NCBI GenBank assembly: GCA_963457665.1
Contig: OY735203.1
Location: 17,063,994 to 17,127,993 of the forward strand
Direction of reading: 5' to 3'
DNA: 64,000 nucleotides
DNA from: Thysanoteuthis rhombus
Taxonomy: Eukaryota; Mollusca; Cephalopoda; Oegopsida; Thysanoteuthidae
The notes below the pieces were generated by a model. It had not been told where the DNA came from and ran no database searches. It saw only the letters and a program-made list of their open reading frames with translations. Shown here one piece after another: positions 1 through 11,893 of this stretch. The stretch's first letter is position 1, and every line of letters starts with the position of its first letter. The position numbers and the translations under genes were made by a program.

Positions 1-299
1 TAAAAATATATTAACTAAATGATCCATAAATAAATCAATAAGTATTCTTTATATGTTTCTGGTGGGAGTTTGGTTGTAGTTTAGTCGGGGTCCTTGTTGT
101 CTACGACCGAATAACTTTGTGTTCTCTATACCTAATGATCACTGTGGACCTTATGAAAAGTCTGATGGTTTTGAGTTGTACAAATGAAATACCAGGCAAA
201 TGTTTCCAAAGGTAGGGGTGTGTGCGACTGTGAGAAGTCCCCATTCTGGGATATATATGAAAATTGGGGGTTGAATGTAGGGTTATTATCGGTAGGAGG
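1..299 (-). other. Probable 3' flank or UTR of a Penelope-like element
   Basis: This stretch lies directly downstream, in minus-strand sense, of the PLE C-terminal coding remnant that follows it. It has no homology I recognise and stop codons in all frames of that strand. By position it is the 3' UTR of the element or the DNA next to it. The comparable stretch beside the other PLE copy (24409-24539) is not clearly alignable by eye, so the 3' end of the element cannot be fixed. Confidence 0.35.
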
Positions 300-627
300 A
301 TTATGATGTTAGAAATCGGTGTAGTTAAGGTTGTTTTGTTTTGTGTCAGGTTCATGAGGGGAGAGAGTCTCAAGTTTGTTAACCCACATATCTTCACGTC
401 CTTCAAGGATTTTTGATGTGTCTGTAGCTTTTATCTTCTCTATTTTCTCCAACGATTGTGAATTTAGAGTCCGTGACGAATTTATATACAAGTTGAAGAA
501 GTAAAGTACTAGTAAAAGTAGGTTTGGTGTTCGAGTGATTTGATTCTGTGCCTATAATTATTAAGGCTAATGTTGAATTTCCACCTGGACTTGCTTACGT
601 ATCGTAATTTGTGTTCATCACACTTTA

Positions 628-629
<2 letters not shown>
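300..629 (-). pseudogene. Penelope-like element, C-terminal endonuclease remnant
   Basis: The minus strand encodes a decayed C-terminus that matches the better copy at 24540-26513. It reads [14 protein letters not shown], where the better copy has LLECNRCKLQYIGKS, then [14 protein letters not shown], and IEKIKATDTSKILEG followed by EDMWVNKLETL. This is the GIY-YIG-like nuclease module of PLEs: the YIG part has decayed to YVS, while the arginine-bearing NNYRHRIKS stretch survives. Two reading frames are used, so at least one frameshift separates the halves. The element is 5'-truncated and stops exactly at the (TA)n array that follows, so no reverse transcriptase survives. It is a dead copy; family assignment is firm through internal comparison. 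Confidence 0.8.

Positions 630-721
<92 letters not shown>
630..721. repeat. (TA)n microsatellite, about 92 bp
   Basis: Uninterrupted TA dinucleotide array. It abuts the 5'-truncation point of the PLE remnant at a place where the better copy carries an ATTATATA coding stretch. Confidence 0.97.
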
Positions 722-724
<3 letters not shown>

Positions 725-1331
725 TATCAATATGTTCGGAAACCTTACCAGAGATATAGAATTTCGTCCAATCATGAATTATTCATAATTCCATATAATC
801 TATTATTATATGAATGTACTTAATGCATTGGTGAAAATTACCTTCATAGGTTGTACATTATGAAAAAAAAATCAGCTAATAACTCCGTGTCTCGCTATCC
901 TTGCATATATGCATAACATGATGCATATATTTATCTTTGTAGAAGAAGAAGAAGAAAAAAAGAATATGTGTATAAACTATATATTTGTAACATGAAATGA
1001 ATAAAAGTTGAATATAAGTATTTACATGATTTTACAGTGTTTACCTTGTTGCTTTACAACCCGATATATACTTGAAGATACATCTTAGTTGACAGAAGAT
1101 GAATATAAAGATTGTATACATCGAGTTAAATATGTAAGGAGTATTACAGGAAGACTAAATGTTTTTGACAGAAGAAGTTTAACTTCTTTTGTGGTTTCTG
1201 GAGGGGAAACAAGTTTCCTTAGACTTTGAACCTTTTAGAGAGGGCGGGATTCCTTTGACTTTTGATCCCTTCAAGAGGAACAAATTTCCCTTCGTTTTAA
1301 GGCTTTCATGTATTATACATAGAGAGATATA
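722..1331. other. AT-rich sequence without recognised features
   Basis: No convincing reading frame, RNA gene or repeat was recognised apart from short A-rich and GAA-rich runs near 940-965. Confidence 0.4.
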
Positions 1332-1680
1332 ACATAATGGATATTCTATAAACACACTGAAGAGTTGTAATACAACGAAACAGCTGTCCGTGGGTGACCC
1401 AATAATTAACGCTCCTTTATTCAGGGTTGAGCACTCTTTGAGAGAGGTGAATCGTTCATTATAAGCCTATGCAATGCTCTTCCAACGTAGGCATAGAGCA
1501 TTCTGGTGGATGGGGAAGAGGGAAGCCTCCGTGTCTGGAGTAAAGGTTTCAATCCTACCTCGCAGTACTGGATGGGATAATGGATAGTCTATAGCCACAC
1601 TGAAGTGTTGTAATACAACAAAACAGCTGTCTATGGATGACGCAACAATAATATATATATATATATATATATGAAATGAT
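1332..1680 (+). repeat. Dispersed repeat family A, copy 1
   Basis: This segment shares long stretches with 4262-4566 and with both ends of 49485-50760. Diagnostic shared pieces are GGGTTGAGCACTCTT, TTATAAGCYTATGCAATGCT, a GGTTTCAATCCTACC stretch resembling a Pol III B box, and TATAGCCACACTGAAG followed by TTGTAATACAACRAAACAGC. The last module occurs twice, about 240 bp apart (1332-1402 and 1572-1642), so the copy is one unit between two terminal modules or a short tandem dimer. No coding capacity is seen. The copy ends in AACAATAATA followed by a short (TA)n. It may be a SINE-like or other non-autonomous element; the class is unknown. Confidence 0.6.
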
Positions 1681-1935
1681 GAACAGGAGGCAAGGATTCT
1701 GTTAATCATTATATATATGTATATATATATATATATTTTTTCATATGTATATAGTTACATTGTTAATAACTTCCCCGTCTTTAACCTTGTGAAATATTTT
1801 TCCCAAAACTCTTGACCTACGAAAATTCAACCAGGTCCATTCAGTAAGCTTACTAGAATGTGGTTGACAAACAGACAAACAAACAGCAGACGAAGTCACG
1901 CCTTTCACTAATCCATTGTATACACACTGCTAGAG

Positions 1936-2193
1936 TACCATGTTGATATAACTGTTTTGTTTTTAAAATCCCTGAAACGGTTACATGGCAAACAACTGAT
2001 GATCCCTACAAGATAAAATTCAAACGTGGCACCATAATTACTAAGTGTATGCAAAGCAGGATTAAAAAAAAAAAAAGAAAAATCTTATGAATTACATTGA
2101 AAGATATCGGAAAATTGGTGACTGAAGTGACACAAAAATATTTTGAAAATGTTTTTCAATGTTTAGTGCTTAAAACTGTAAACCTTTCTAGAC
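1936..2193 (+). repeat. Dispersed repeat family B, copy 1
   Basis: The segment shares a block order with 53838-54080 and 60492-60752: GTTTTGTTTTTAAAATCC, GAAACGGTTACATGG, AACAACTGATGATCC, TTGGTGACTGAAGTGAC, and a terminal AAAACTGTAAACCTTTCTAGAC. Copies 1 and 2 run straight into (CA)n then (TA)n. There is no coding capacity and no clear terminal inverted repeat. I infer a non-autonomous mobile element of about 260 bp whose 3' end is a compound microsatellite. It matches no named family I can recall. Confidence 0.6.
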
Positions 2194-2244
2194 TACACAC
2201 ACACACACACACACATATACATATATATATATATATATATATAT
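2194..2244. repeat. (CA)n(TA)n compound microsatellite tail of family B copy 1
   Basis: An AC array passes directly into an AT array immediately after the conserved end of family B. Confidence 0.95.
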
Positions 2245-3887
2245 TCAAACATACGTCATCGAAAATAACCAACAAACGCCGTCCATTCAAATTTTGTTAT
2301 GTTTTCTTGTTTGCGTAGTAATTTTTCATCAAGAGCATCAACATTTCTTAAAAAATGTTCAGCGGTTAGAAGTTTTTGATCTTTTCAATTTCCAAAAATC
2401 TCTTGAAATTTCGATGCTGTTAATGGAAAGTTTGTACGCAAACAAGAAAATTAACTAAAAAGTCAAATAGACTGAAATCTACAAACGACAAAAGAACGAG
2501 TCAAATAAATCCGAAAAGCCAGATCTAAAGAGATTGAGACAGATATGAAAAGAATGCGATAGAAAGCGGGCTAGCGAGGGGAATTGTACGATTCAATGAT
2601 AGACGATATTTTTTAATGATTATACCTTTAACATATTAGCGCCGAAGTACATGTAATTCCAAATGTAAAAACCTTTTTCCTCGTAAATTTACATATTTCA
2701 TTGCTCTATGTGATAGCCAAATGTTTTGCAAATTTGTTTAGAAATTCTATGTCAACTCACAGTAACGTGAAAAAATTGGGCCAGGACCCTTCTCGGGGTC
2801 GTCAAATGGTTAATTTGTCCACACAAATATTTGTAATTTTTTTTTCGAAGAAATAGGTATCTTAATATCTTTTGCAAAATGCATTCTTTTTGGTGCTTAT
2901 ACTAAAAGTAGTTCATTCATATTCACTGATTTTCTTAAAAAAAAGTGTTTTTTCTTTGAAAAAAACAATATTTCTCGTGATAAACATTGATATTTAATAA
3001 AGATATCTTCACCTCACATAATTGAATCAACGAAGTCTGCTTATGCACAACAACTAATTATCTACAAAAATTGTCCAAGCTTACTATAAAATATGGATCT
3101 CAAACTGGAAGTATCTAGAAAAATATCCAAAATTATCTAAAAAATAGACCCTCAATCTATAGTTATCATTGAAATAATTGATATTTTATCTAAAATTATC
3201 TGAAAAAAATTCTGAAATTTCCAACAAAACCAAAATGACACAAAAGGCATTTTTATGAAAAAATCTCCAAAAAACAATCAAAATATTTTAGATGGCACCT
3301 AATGGCGTACTCATACAAATTCTCACGGTTGAATGCATAAAAATGTGAATGCTTGGAGACTCGAAAAGGCATACTGACACTCGAGAGGCACCAGTTGCCC
3401 ATTTATCAGGTTTGTAAGTCATTTGAAGGGCTATGATGATTCAATTACTGCCTTTTTGAAATTGTCTTAGTTATATCCAAGTATATTTCTTCTAGTTTTC
3501 AACTTGAGTTGAACTATATATAGTTTTAGTATGTTGGCATTTATAACATTGAATGAGTTGTAACAAACTGGGTTTGTGAGCGGAGAAGATTTGAGCAACT
3601 CTGACCGAGGCTACTCTCATTATGAGACACTTGAAGAGCATAGCAAACAATTAACTTTTCTCCTCCTTTTCAACTTTTTGATAACAAATATTGACAACCA
3701 ACTGCAACATATTTTGCAATCGTTTTGCATTGAATGACTCACTGAACCGGAACAATATTAGTCTGGTTAAAGTTTATTGAACTCAACGTTATGTAATCCT
3801 CAGGAGAGGCCTAAACATATACACCGAACACAGAATCAAAATCTTATCAAACATAGATGAATATTGATGAAAAGGTGCAAACACATT

Positions 3888-3889
<2 letters not shown>
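2245..3889. other. AT-rich intergenic sequence, nothing recognised
   Basis: A 1.6 kb stretch with stops in all frames. Around 3070-3240 there is a loosely repeated AAAATTATCTNAAAAA motif, too degenerate to call a tandem repeat. Confidence 0.4.
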
Positions 3890-3945
<56 letters not shown>

Positions 3946-3949
3946 TACG

Positions 3950-3982
<33 letters not shown>

Positions 3983-4034
3983 GAATATGTATAAATATGT
4001 GTATATATTTATGTGTGTGTGTATGTATATGTGT
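3890..4034. repeat. Compound (TA)n/(CA)n/(TG)n microsatellite
   Basis: A TA array, an AC array, a second TA stretch and a degenerate TG/TATG stretch follow each other. Confidence 0.95.
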
Positions 4035-4168
4035 TAGAAAACAAGAAGGTAAACATAACTGTAGATAGAGCCATTAAAAATATTGAAGTCAATTAATGAA
4101 TGTGCGTTGCATTTTTCTATGGGAGAAGCGATGACTTGCAAACATCCAAACTGATGTTTGAAAATGTG

Positions 4169-4169
<1 letters not shown>

Positions 4170-4224
<55 letters not shown>

Positions 4225-4226
4225 GT

Positions 4227-4263
<37 letters not shown>

Positions 4264-4264
4264 C
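4170..4264. repeat. Compound (TA)n/(CA)n microsatellite
   Basis: TA array with an internal AC array, ending where family A copy 2 begins. Confidence 0.95.
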
Positions 4265-5513
<1,249 letters not shown>

Positions 5514-5800
5514 TGATGGGTGGACCATGCTGCAAGAATATTAGACAACCTATACGATTGCAGCCAGCAGAAAATAAGATGAAGTGACAATTTAGACAAG
5601 TTAGGCCGGCAGAATATAATATGGCAAGACGAACTTGTCAGGTTTAGAAAATATTGACTCTGCGACGCCTACGATAGAGAGGTCTGGCAAACCACGTGGA
5701 AGGTCTATGTCCACTAACGGATGACAGAAGACGGATGATGATGATGATTTCCACAGACAGACGTTTAAAAGATGCTACTGCTGCTGATGACGATGATGAT
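5514..5800 (+). pseudogene. RTE-type LINE 3' end, decayed copy
   Basis: The nucleotides follow the 3' end of the nested RTE copy at 26510-27829: CCATGCTGCAAGAAT, GGCCGGCAGAATAT, TGCGACGCCTACGATAGAGA and AAGGTCTATGTCC. In the better copy these encode the C-terminal GHVARM, NRGRQN and DAHDREVW motifs. The frame is broken several times. The end is doubled: GATGATGATGATG at 5735-5750 is followed by a second ACAGACGTTTAAAAGATG and another GAT-rich run, as if a second 3' end had joined the first. The copy is 5'-truncated and dead. Confidence 0.75.
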
Positions 5801-5871
5801 ATTTTGTTATGTGTTCGGACATTTGTTTTATACATAGAAAATGCTCAATATTTTGGATGGAGCAAAAATCG

Positions 5872-5872
5872 A

Positions 5873-5918
<46 letters not shown>

Positions 5919-5930
5919 GTGTCTGTCTGT
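5872..5930. repeat. (TA)n(TG)n microsatellite
   Basis: Short TA run followed by a TG array with one TGCG interruption and a TCTG end. Confidence 0.93.
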
Positions 5931-6122
5931 CTTTGGAAAGGCCCGTTTGTATGTGTGTGTATGTATTTAGGTCAAATCATTCTTGATATTCGAAGGAATA
6001 AACCATCCCGATGGATATTTTCTTGAAATATTATATTTGCCCATTTCGTCAAATGAATAGATAGAAAATTTTATCTCTTTTTCTCTTCTCTGTTTACATT
6101 AACATGCACACACAGTCTCTGA

Positions 6123-6146
6123 CATATATATATATATATATATATA
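6123..6146. repeat. Short (TA)n microsatellite
   Basis: Twelve TA units. Confidence 0.9.
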
Positions 6147-6879
6147 CATTATAAAGAAATAGATGTAAGATCCGTTAGAATGATTGTAAATCCCGTTATA
6201 TTATATCAAAACTCATATTTGAAATGATCTCCTGTTATTACACGGTGAATGTATCACTTGGCCTTGACAAACTGAATAGAACAAACAACAAAAGAAAATT
6301 TGGTTGCAGCAAGAATCAAATTTGCAACTGACAGTCGCTCCAATGTAGCGTTGCTTTTACCATTGATCCAAATAGATACTTGAAGTGCAAGGGCTAAAAT
6401 AACTGTTTCGACTCCGAATCTTCTTCTCGCTTATTCACGGTTTATATCAGTTTCATTTGTTTCCTTCAACGCTACAATTATGTCATTGCCCCATTTTCCT
6501 TGATTGTTTATTCTATTAAGATCATATGGGCCAAATTGTACGTTCACCGTGTGATAACAGGTGATCATTCCAGATGAGAGTTTTTGCATGATATAACACA
6601 ATTTATGATCATATACATTTATACATCGAGTGAAAAAGTATCTAATACAATGGAGGGAATTTATTTCATCATGAATATACAACTTCTAGAATTGATGAAA
6701 TTAAGAACAGATATGAGCAATGATACACATGTTGGGAAAATTTAAAAAATATTGAAAAAAGATTGAACTTGCAGTGTAAAGGCCAGACAATAAAAATTCA
6801 AATATTGTTAATTTTGAAGTTGTTGAAGTATTCTGATATGAACTAGTACTTTTTGCAATCCCCGTATAAATGTTATTCT

Positions 6880-6880
<1 letters not shown>
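6147..6880. other. Intergenic sequence, nothing recognised
   Basis: A minus-strand open stretch at 6431-6682 shows no recognisable domain or coding-like repetition; I do not call it a gene. Confidence 0.4.

Positions 6881-6954
<74 letters not shown>
6881..6954. repeat. (TA)n microsatellite, about 74 bp
   Basis: Perfect TA array. Confidence 0.97.
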
Positions 6955-6958
<4 letters not shown>

Positions 6959-7135
6959 CTGATATTGGACTAAGAAACAGCGAAATGTTCCTTTAAGTAT
7001 TAACAAATGAATGAGTATAACTTCTGCTATATATAAAAAACATGCTGGAGAGTTTAAACCAATTAATTTAGTATAAACAAATGAATATGTACATTTTTCT
7101 CTATATATTCAAAACTTTATACATTTACATATATT

Positions 7136-7138
<3 letters not shown>

Positions 7139-7190
<52 letters not shown>
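7139..7190. repeat. (TA)n microsatellite
   Basis: Perfect TA array of about 52 bp. Confidence 0.96.
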
Positions 7191-7193
<3 letters not shown>

Positions 7194-7588
7194 ACCTCAC
7201 TATATAAATATCATTTTTTCTGAAAAGATAGTTTATAGATACAAAATGCCGTATTATATAGCAAAAGCCATTAATTTTGAAAAGACAAAAAGATCACACG
7301 TATAACGGTGAAACCATGAGAAGTTACAAAAAGACGAATAAGTGTCGATACCTGAGATCATAAATAAAATATCTATTCTGTTCTTGGATACAAGTACGCC
7401 CAAAACACGTAGCTGTACTCGTATTCAGTATCACTAAGCACTTGGTTCACTCGTTCATGAAAAACATCCAAGTTCATATGGATATTAGATGCGGTTTTCC
7501 CTCATCTCAAAGCACTCCATGTTCTTATACCTCCAGTACTTTTTGTAAAAACAAATTATCCCATACACCTACCCATCTACCTACCTTC

Positions 7589-7592
<4 letters not shown>

Positions 7593-7684
<92 letters not shown>

Positions 7685-7710
7685 TATATATACATATATA
7701 TATATATATA
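7593..7710. repeat. (TA)n/(TATG)n compound microsatellite
   Basis: TA array interrupted by a TATG tetranucleotide block at 7620-7637. Confidence 0.95.
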
Positions 7711-7849
7711 CTTGAATTCATATTTTCATACATCAAGACAAACATGTATACATACGTACATACAAGTCTGTAAATCATACTCACTCATTTATCAACGCAT
7801 AAACGCGCATGTCCCTTCACAAAACACACTTATATCCGTGTATGCATTG

Positions 7850-7858
7850 GATATATAT

Positions 7859-7934
<76 letters not shown>
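7850..7934. repeat. (CA)n(TA)n compound microsatellite
   Basis: About 40 bp of AC repeats pass into TA repeats. Confidence 0.95.
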
Positions 7935-7938
<4 letters not shown>

Positions 7939-9617
7939 AGACGATGTGTATTATTCATTGTGTACGATATGATTGGATTATTTTCGCTGCTTTTAGAAAA
8001 GGAAAGTACTCCGAATTTGTCATACACGATAATTTCGTTCTCGTACTTTCAAGTGTCGTCATCATAGAGAGCAGGGGATATAGAGACAGTTGAAACAAGT
8101 GGCGATTGCTTCAATAAATAATTTGGCTTCCGTGCGTTTCCCGCCAGAATATTGAAATCTTGGGTAGGCATGCTGCCATCCAGCTGCACCCTACAGCAGA
8201 GCAAGAAAAATGTGTACAAAAGGTAGGGAACAATGCCCCATTACCTTCTGAGTAATGAGCGACTCGAAAGGAAGTGTGCAGTAGCTAAAAGGCGAAAAGC
8301 ATAAAATGCCGTTAATAAAATGCGATAAATACAGTGTCTGTTTATCTTGCTTTTAATCGTACAAAGCTGGGTTTCCAAGACTTACAAAAGATGTCAGAAG
8401 CGCAACACAGCAGATGTAAGAAAAAAAGTGAGTCAAAACTGACGGAGGATTTCCAGTTGGCTGAAATGCATAAGTATTGACAACCTTTCTTCTCTGGGTG
8501 AAAGGGACGACCGTTGCCTCACCCTTTGACGTAGTCCCTTGACCATAGCCAACGATTATCTTTTATGGGAAAGGCCCCTCTATCAAAAATCTAGATAAAC
8601 ACGCGTCACACGGCTAAGAAACGGCACAGTCTTAATGAAGCCATGAAAATAATCAAATATTTTTCTCAGGCGACGAACACTACTCGAAGGCAATTATTTT
8701 CTCAGACAAGATTTACAGTCCACGAAAACGCAAATCATTTTATAAGGACTTGTCGTCATTGATTATTCTGAATCAACACAGCTTTACTTTCGCATCTCCG
8801 AATGGACACATGCATTTTCCGAACTTCGGCCTGACCATTGAAAGGAATTCGAATTTTCTTCAATTGGTGCTTATCATCTGTTTGAATTACACACCTGTTG
8901 CATCTAATATTTACACAGCGATCTACCACAGCAACCCAAGACTACATTTGGATTTACAATTCTGAGGTAGTTATAAACAAGCAGTAAACATGAAAACGTT
9001 TTAACACAATTCACAGCAAAATTAGACGGACAGTTAGTGGTAAAAATAATTTCCAATCTAGAAAAAAATTAGTCTTACTTGCAGTTTACTACATGATCCC
9101 GTAGAAAGAGCCATGAACTATACATGCTTTGTTCCAGGAATAAAACCTGCCCTTTCTCCGGTAATTGTTTTGGGCAGAGTGGATTTTAATTTACAGGACC
9201 TCAACTCTTGACATCTCTAATCGACAACAGAAGTGAACATTTATTTTCTTTAAGATTCTCTCACCTTTTCCAATCAAGTTCAGAAGGCAGGGGCCTGTAT
9301 CTTGGAAAATCGATGTGAACCTCAGAGAGACTTCTGCTGAAATCTACATTTGCAAACATGTTCGTAAGCACAGTTAAACTAATGTTTTAACTCACATACT
9401 ATCGTTACGTCCTTTTTACTATTCGACTATATGGAATGCATGTCCGAGATAAACTTGCAGGCTATACAGGCCATCATATCATGTTTTTGAATATCAGCGG
9501 TCCCCTTTTCTTTCCTTGTTTCTCGTTTATTCTAATTACTTGTTTCATTTTATTTTTATTTTTCCTGACAGAAACCACTGAGTGGATTCCAGCAGGCAAG
9601 TAATTGTCCCAGTATAC
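7935..9617. other. Intergenic sequence, nothing recognised
   Basis: A 1.7 kb stretch with the most balanced base composition of the first 10 kb, but with no frame, RNA fold or repeat I can support. Confidence 0.4.
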
Positions 9618-9895
9618 ACCCAGGAAAAGACAAGAGTCAGAGACGTCATAGAATCCATTAAAAATCTCAAATGGCAGTGGGCTGGCCATGTTGCAAGAAT
9701 GACAGACAATCGAAGGACATCGCGACTCACGACATTGATACCCTGTGATTACATGCGCAACCGAGGCCGGCAGAAAATTAGATGGAGTGACGAGGTAGAC
9801 AAATTCAGAAAAGACTGGCTCTGCAATGCCCATGATAGAGAAGTGTGGCATATCATGGGGAACGTCTATGTCCAACGACGGACATTAAAAGACTG
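9618..9895 (+). pseudogene. RTE-type LINE reverse transcriptase, C-terminal fragment
   Basis: One frame remains open to the natural end. It reads EKTRVRDVIESIKNLKW, GHVARMTDNRRTSRL, NRGRQKIRWSDEVDKFRK and DREVWHIMGNVYVQRR. This is the C-terminal tail that follows the RT domain in RTE-clade LINEs, and it agrees closely with 27530-27797. The copy is 5'-truncated near 9618; the preceding 45 bp does not match the element. A (GAT)n tail follows the last codons. Because the frame is open it is one of the younger copies, but it lacks all catalytic residues. Confidence 0.85.

Positions 9896-9942
<47 letters not shown>
9896..9942 (+). repeat. (GAT)n tail of an RTE LINE
   Basis: A trinucleotide run directly after the RTE 3' end, as in the copies at 27796 and 40128. 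Confidence 0.93.
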
Positions 9943-10091
9943 AACTATACATCCCAGCATCATTTTGAGTTTGGTGGACTTGACTTGCGTAAAAAATAAA
10001 GTTGCTAGTTTATAGATAATCAATAGTAAAATTAGATCTTCAAAAATATATTTTCCCACCAGTTAATAAGTAATGAACAGAAAAAAAACTA

Positions 10092-10500
10092 GCTATTTGG
10101 AACTATATTTCCTGGCTGACATTTTCTGAACATTTTTTTCTCTCCAATGCTGGTGAGTGACCATGCTTCTAAAATCATTATCAGTAACTTCAATACTATT
10201 AATTGAATCATCGTGAGAGTTTTCTACCGTATTGAGGATCCATTGTGTCCCTCAATCTGCTAAAGGTGGTACTATGTATTCTTCGATGGCACATTCTCTA
10301 TGCATCCAGCACCGAGCAATTGCTTTTTGCGACGGATCATTGTCTATTTCCATATCATCAGATTCACTATCACTACATGTTGCAGCAAGAGTAGCTCCAC
10401 GCCTCAGCCGATGACAATCATCTGAAATCTTTCCATTCATCGATCCTAGCACGTCGGCAGCATGCGTCTTTGTGATCACCCTCTGAGCGGATCTTTTCAT
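10092..10500 (-). pseudogene. Unidentified broken reading frame with an acidic patch
   Basis: From an ATG at 10500 the minus strand is open for 82 codons to a TGA at 10252-10254. It then stays open in the same frame for about 53 more codons to a TAG near 10092. The first part carries an acidic stretch, SDSESDDMEIDNDPSQ, and then CWMHRECAIEEY; the second part is rich in D, N and S and ends in HQHWREKNVQKMSARKY. I recognise no family. An acidic N-terminal stretch is common in piggyBac-like transposases and many nuclear proteins, which is not enough for a call. One stop in about 137 codons could be chance at this base composition, or a young pseudogene. Confidence 0.3.
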
Positions 10501-11423
10501 TTTGTATGAAAGTGGAACTATTTTTTATCTACGATTACATATTACAGATCCCACCGTTATCTAATTTGTTTCTTTTTTTTAAATATTGATTTTTATGATA
10601 TAAAGTTTCTCTTATGCGAAAGTTAACCTGTTGATCTTATCTTTTGTGAACTCTTTCTGTTTTTCTAACATTCGGAACTTTTTCTCTCATTCCAACGAAG
10701 GACTTTTGTTGTTCTTTGAAAGCTATTTGATGATGTCCTTCCCCGTAGGATATTCATCTAGGTTTCGATGTGATAACTAAATCCCCGTTGTAAGTCAATT
10801 TACAAGGGATAAACTTGGTTCTGTTATTTTTGTTGTATTTGGTTCAAGTGAATGCCCCCCTACTGCTCATTAAAAGCTCCCCTTTTAGGTTAAATACTGT
10901 GGATTGTTTGATGGAGTCTCTCTACACTGATGTTAATCAGTGGCAAGTGAAATGAAATTGTTATAAGCGTAATCTGAAGTTTACTAAGTGTTTCATAATT
11001 CGATTGGTATTTTCTGAATCGTTATCCGAATCTATTCATAACTGAGACCAAATCGTGGGGAAATCTCGTTGTTAAACTAGTGCGTTTCTGCTTTCCTGTC
11101 AGGTACTGCTATCTCTACAGACACTCTTGTAGGGGGGTATTTGATACAGAAAAAAAAATCAAAACTCTGCTGCAGGAGGCTCACAAAAGAAACGGGGGTT
11201 GGGAATAAAACCACAGGGAAAAATGTGAAAAAAAGCAAAAAAAATCAGCTCTGCCATCAGACAGAAAATTCAATTCAGAATCCAGAGAAGTGGGATTACG
11301 AAGCTGGAGGTGATCTTTACACATGCCATAACTCTGACTCTAGAAGAGCAAATTTCTTTTTTATTTTGATTGAATGGCTTCCTAGGAGCCGGCAGATTTG
11401 TTTCTTGTTTCAGCAGAATTGGA
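10501..11423. other. Intergenic sequence, nothing recognised
   Basis: A lysine-rich open stretch at 11141-11458 runs into the AAAC repeat and has no domain; I do not call it a gene. Confidence 0.4.
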
Positions 11424-11470
11424 AAACAAACAAACAAACAAACAAACAAACAAACTAACAAACAAACAAA
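11424..11470. repeat. (AAAC)n microsatellite
   Basis: Tetranucleotide repeat with one AACT variant unit. Confidence 0.93.
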
Positions 11471-11497
11471 AAACAACTAAATAGTTTATTAGATGTA

Positions 11498-11796
11498 TCA
11501 TTTTACAATGCATGTGTTATTTAAAATCAACCCTCGAAAAGTTTCGAAAAGCTTATTAGCTGCGTCATTTAAGTTGGAGTCCTGAAAATTCATCGCAAAA
11601 AGGACAATGTCGTCTGCAAATCTGATGTTGCTTAGGTATTTCCAATCGTTTCTGATTCCTTTATTTCTCCTGTCTATGTTTTGGGAGATCATATCGAAAC
11701 AAACTATAAAAAGATTAGGTGAGCTGACATCATCTTCTCTTACCCATTTTTGGAATTGAAAGAGCTCTGAGTTCTCATATGTCCTGATAAGAACAC
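11498..11796 (-). pseudogene. RTE-type LINE RT core, inverted segment
   Basis: The minus strand reads LIRTYENSELFQFQKW, then a degraded DDVSSPNLF, FDMISQNIDRR and LSNIRFADDIVLFA. The better copy reads [39 protein letters not shown] and LSNLRFADDIALFA over the same stretch. FADD is the catalytic motif C of the reverse transcriptase. The segment is inverted relative to the 3' end that begins about 20 bp away on the plus strand, so the two together look like one twin-primed insertion. Frames are partly open, but the copy is fragmentary. Confidence 0.75.
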
Positions 11797-11818
11797 AAGT
11801 CTGGAAAGGTTTAGTTGG

Positions 11819-11893
11819 ACGATGCCCATGATAGAAAGGTCTGTTGAATCCAGCGAAAGTCTATGTCCAACGACAGATGATAAAAGACTGTTG
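11819..11893 (+). pseudogene. RTE-type LINE extreme 3' end
   Basis: GATGCCCATGATAGAAAGG, AAAGTCTATGTCCAACGACAG and AAAAGACTGTTGATG match the last 75 bp of the RTE copies at 9840-9900 and 27728-27800. Only a short, imperfect GAT tail remains. It is paired with the inverted RT segment just upstream. Confidence 0.75.

Noticed and set aside
1995..2001. CTGATGA in family B, considered as a hammerhead core
   Set aside because: No stem II hairpin followed by GAAA is present, and the motif is not kept in copy 2.
11426..11470. AAAC repeat considered as a CRISPR-like or telomeric array
   Set aside because: Simple tetranucleotide repeat without spacers and without telomere consensus.
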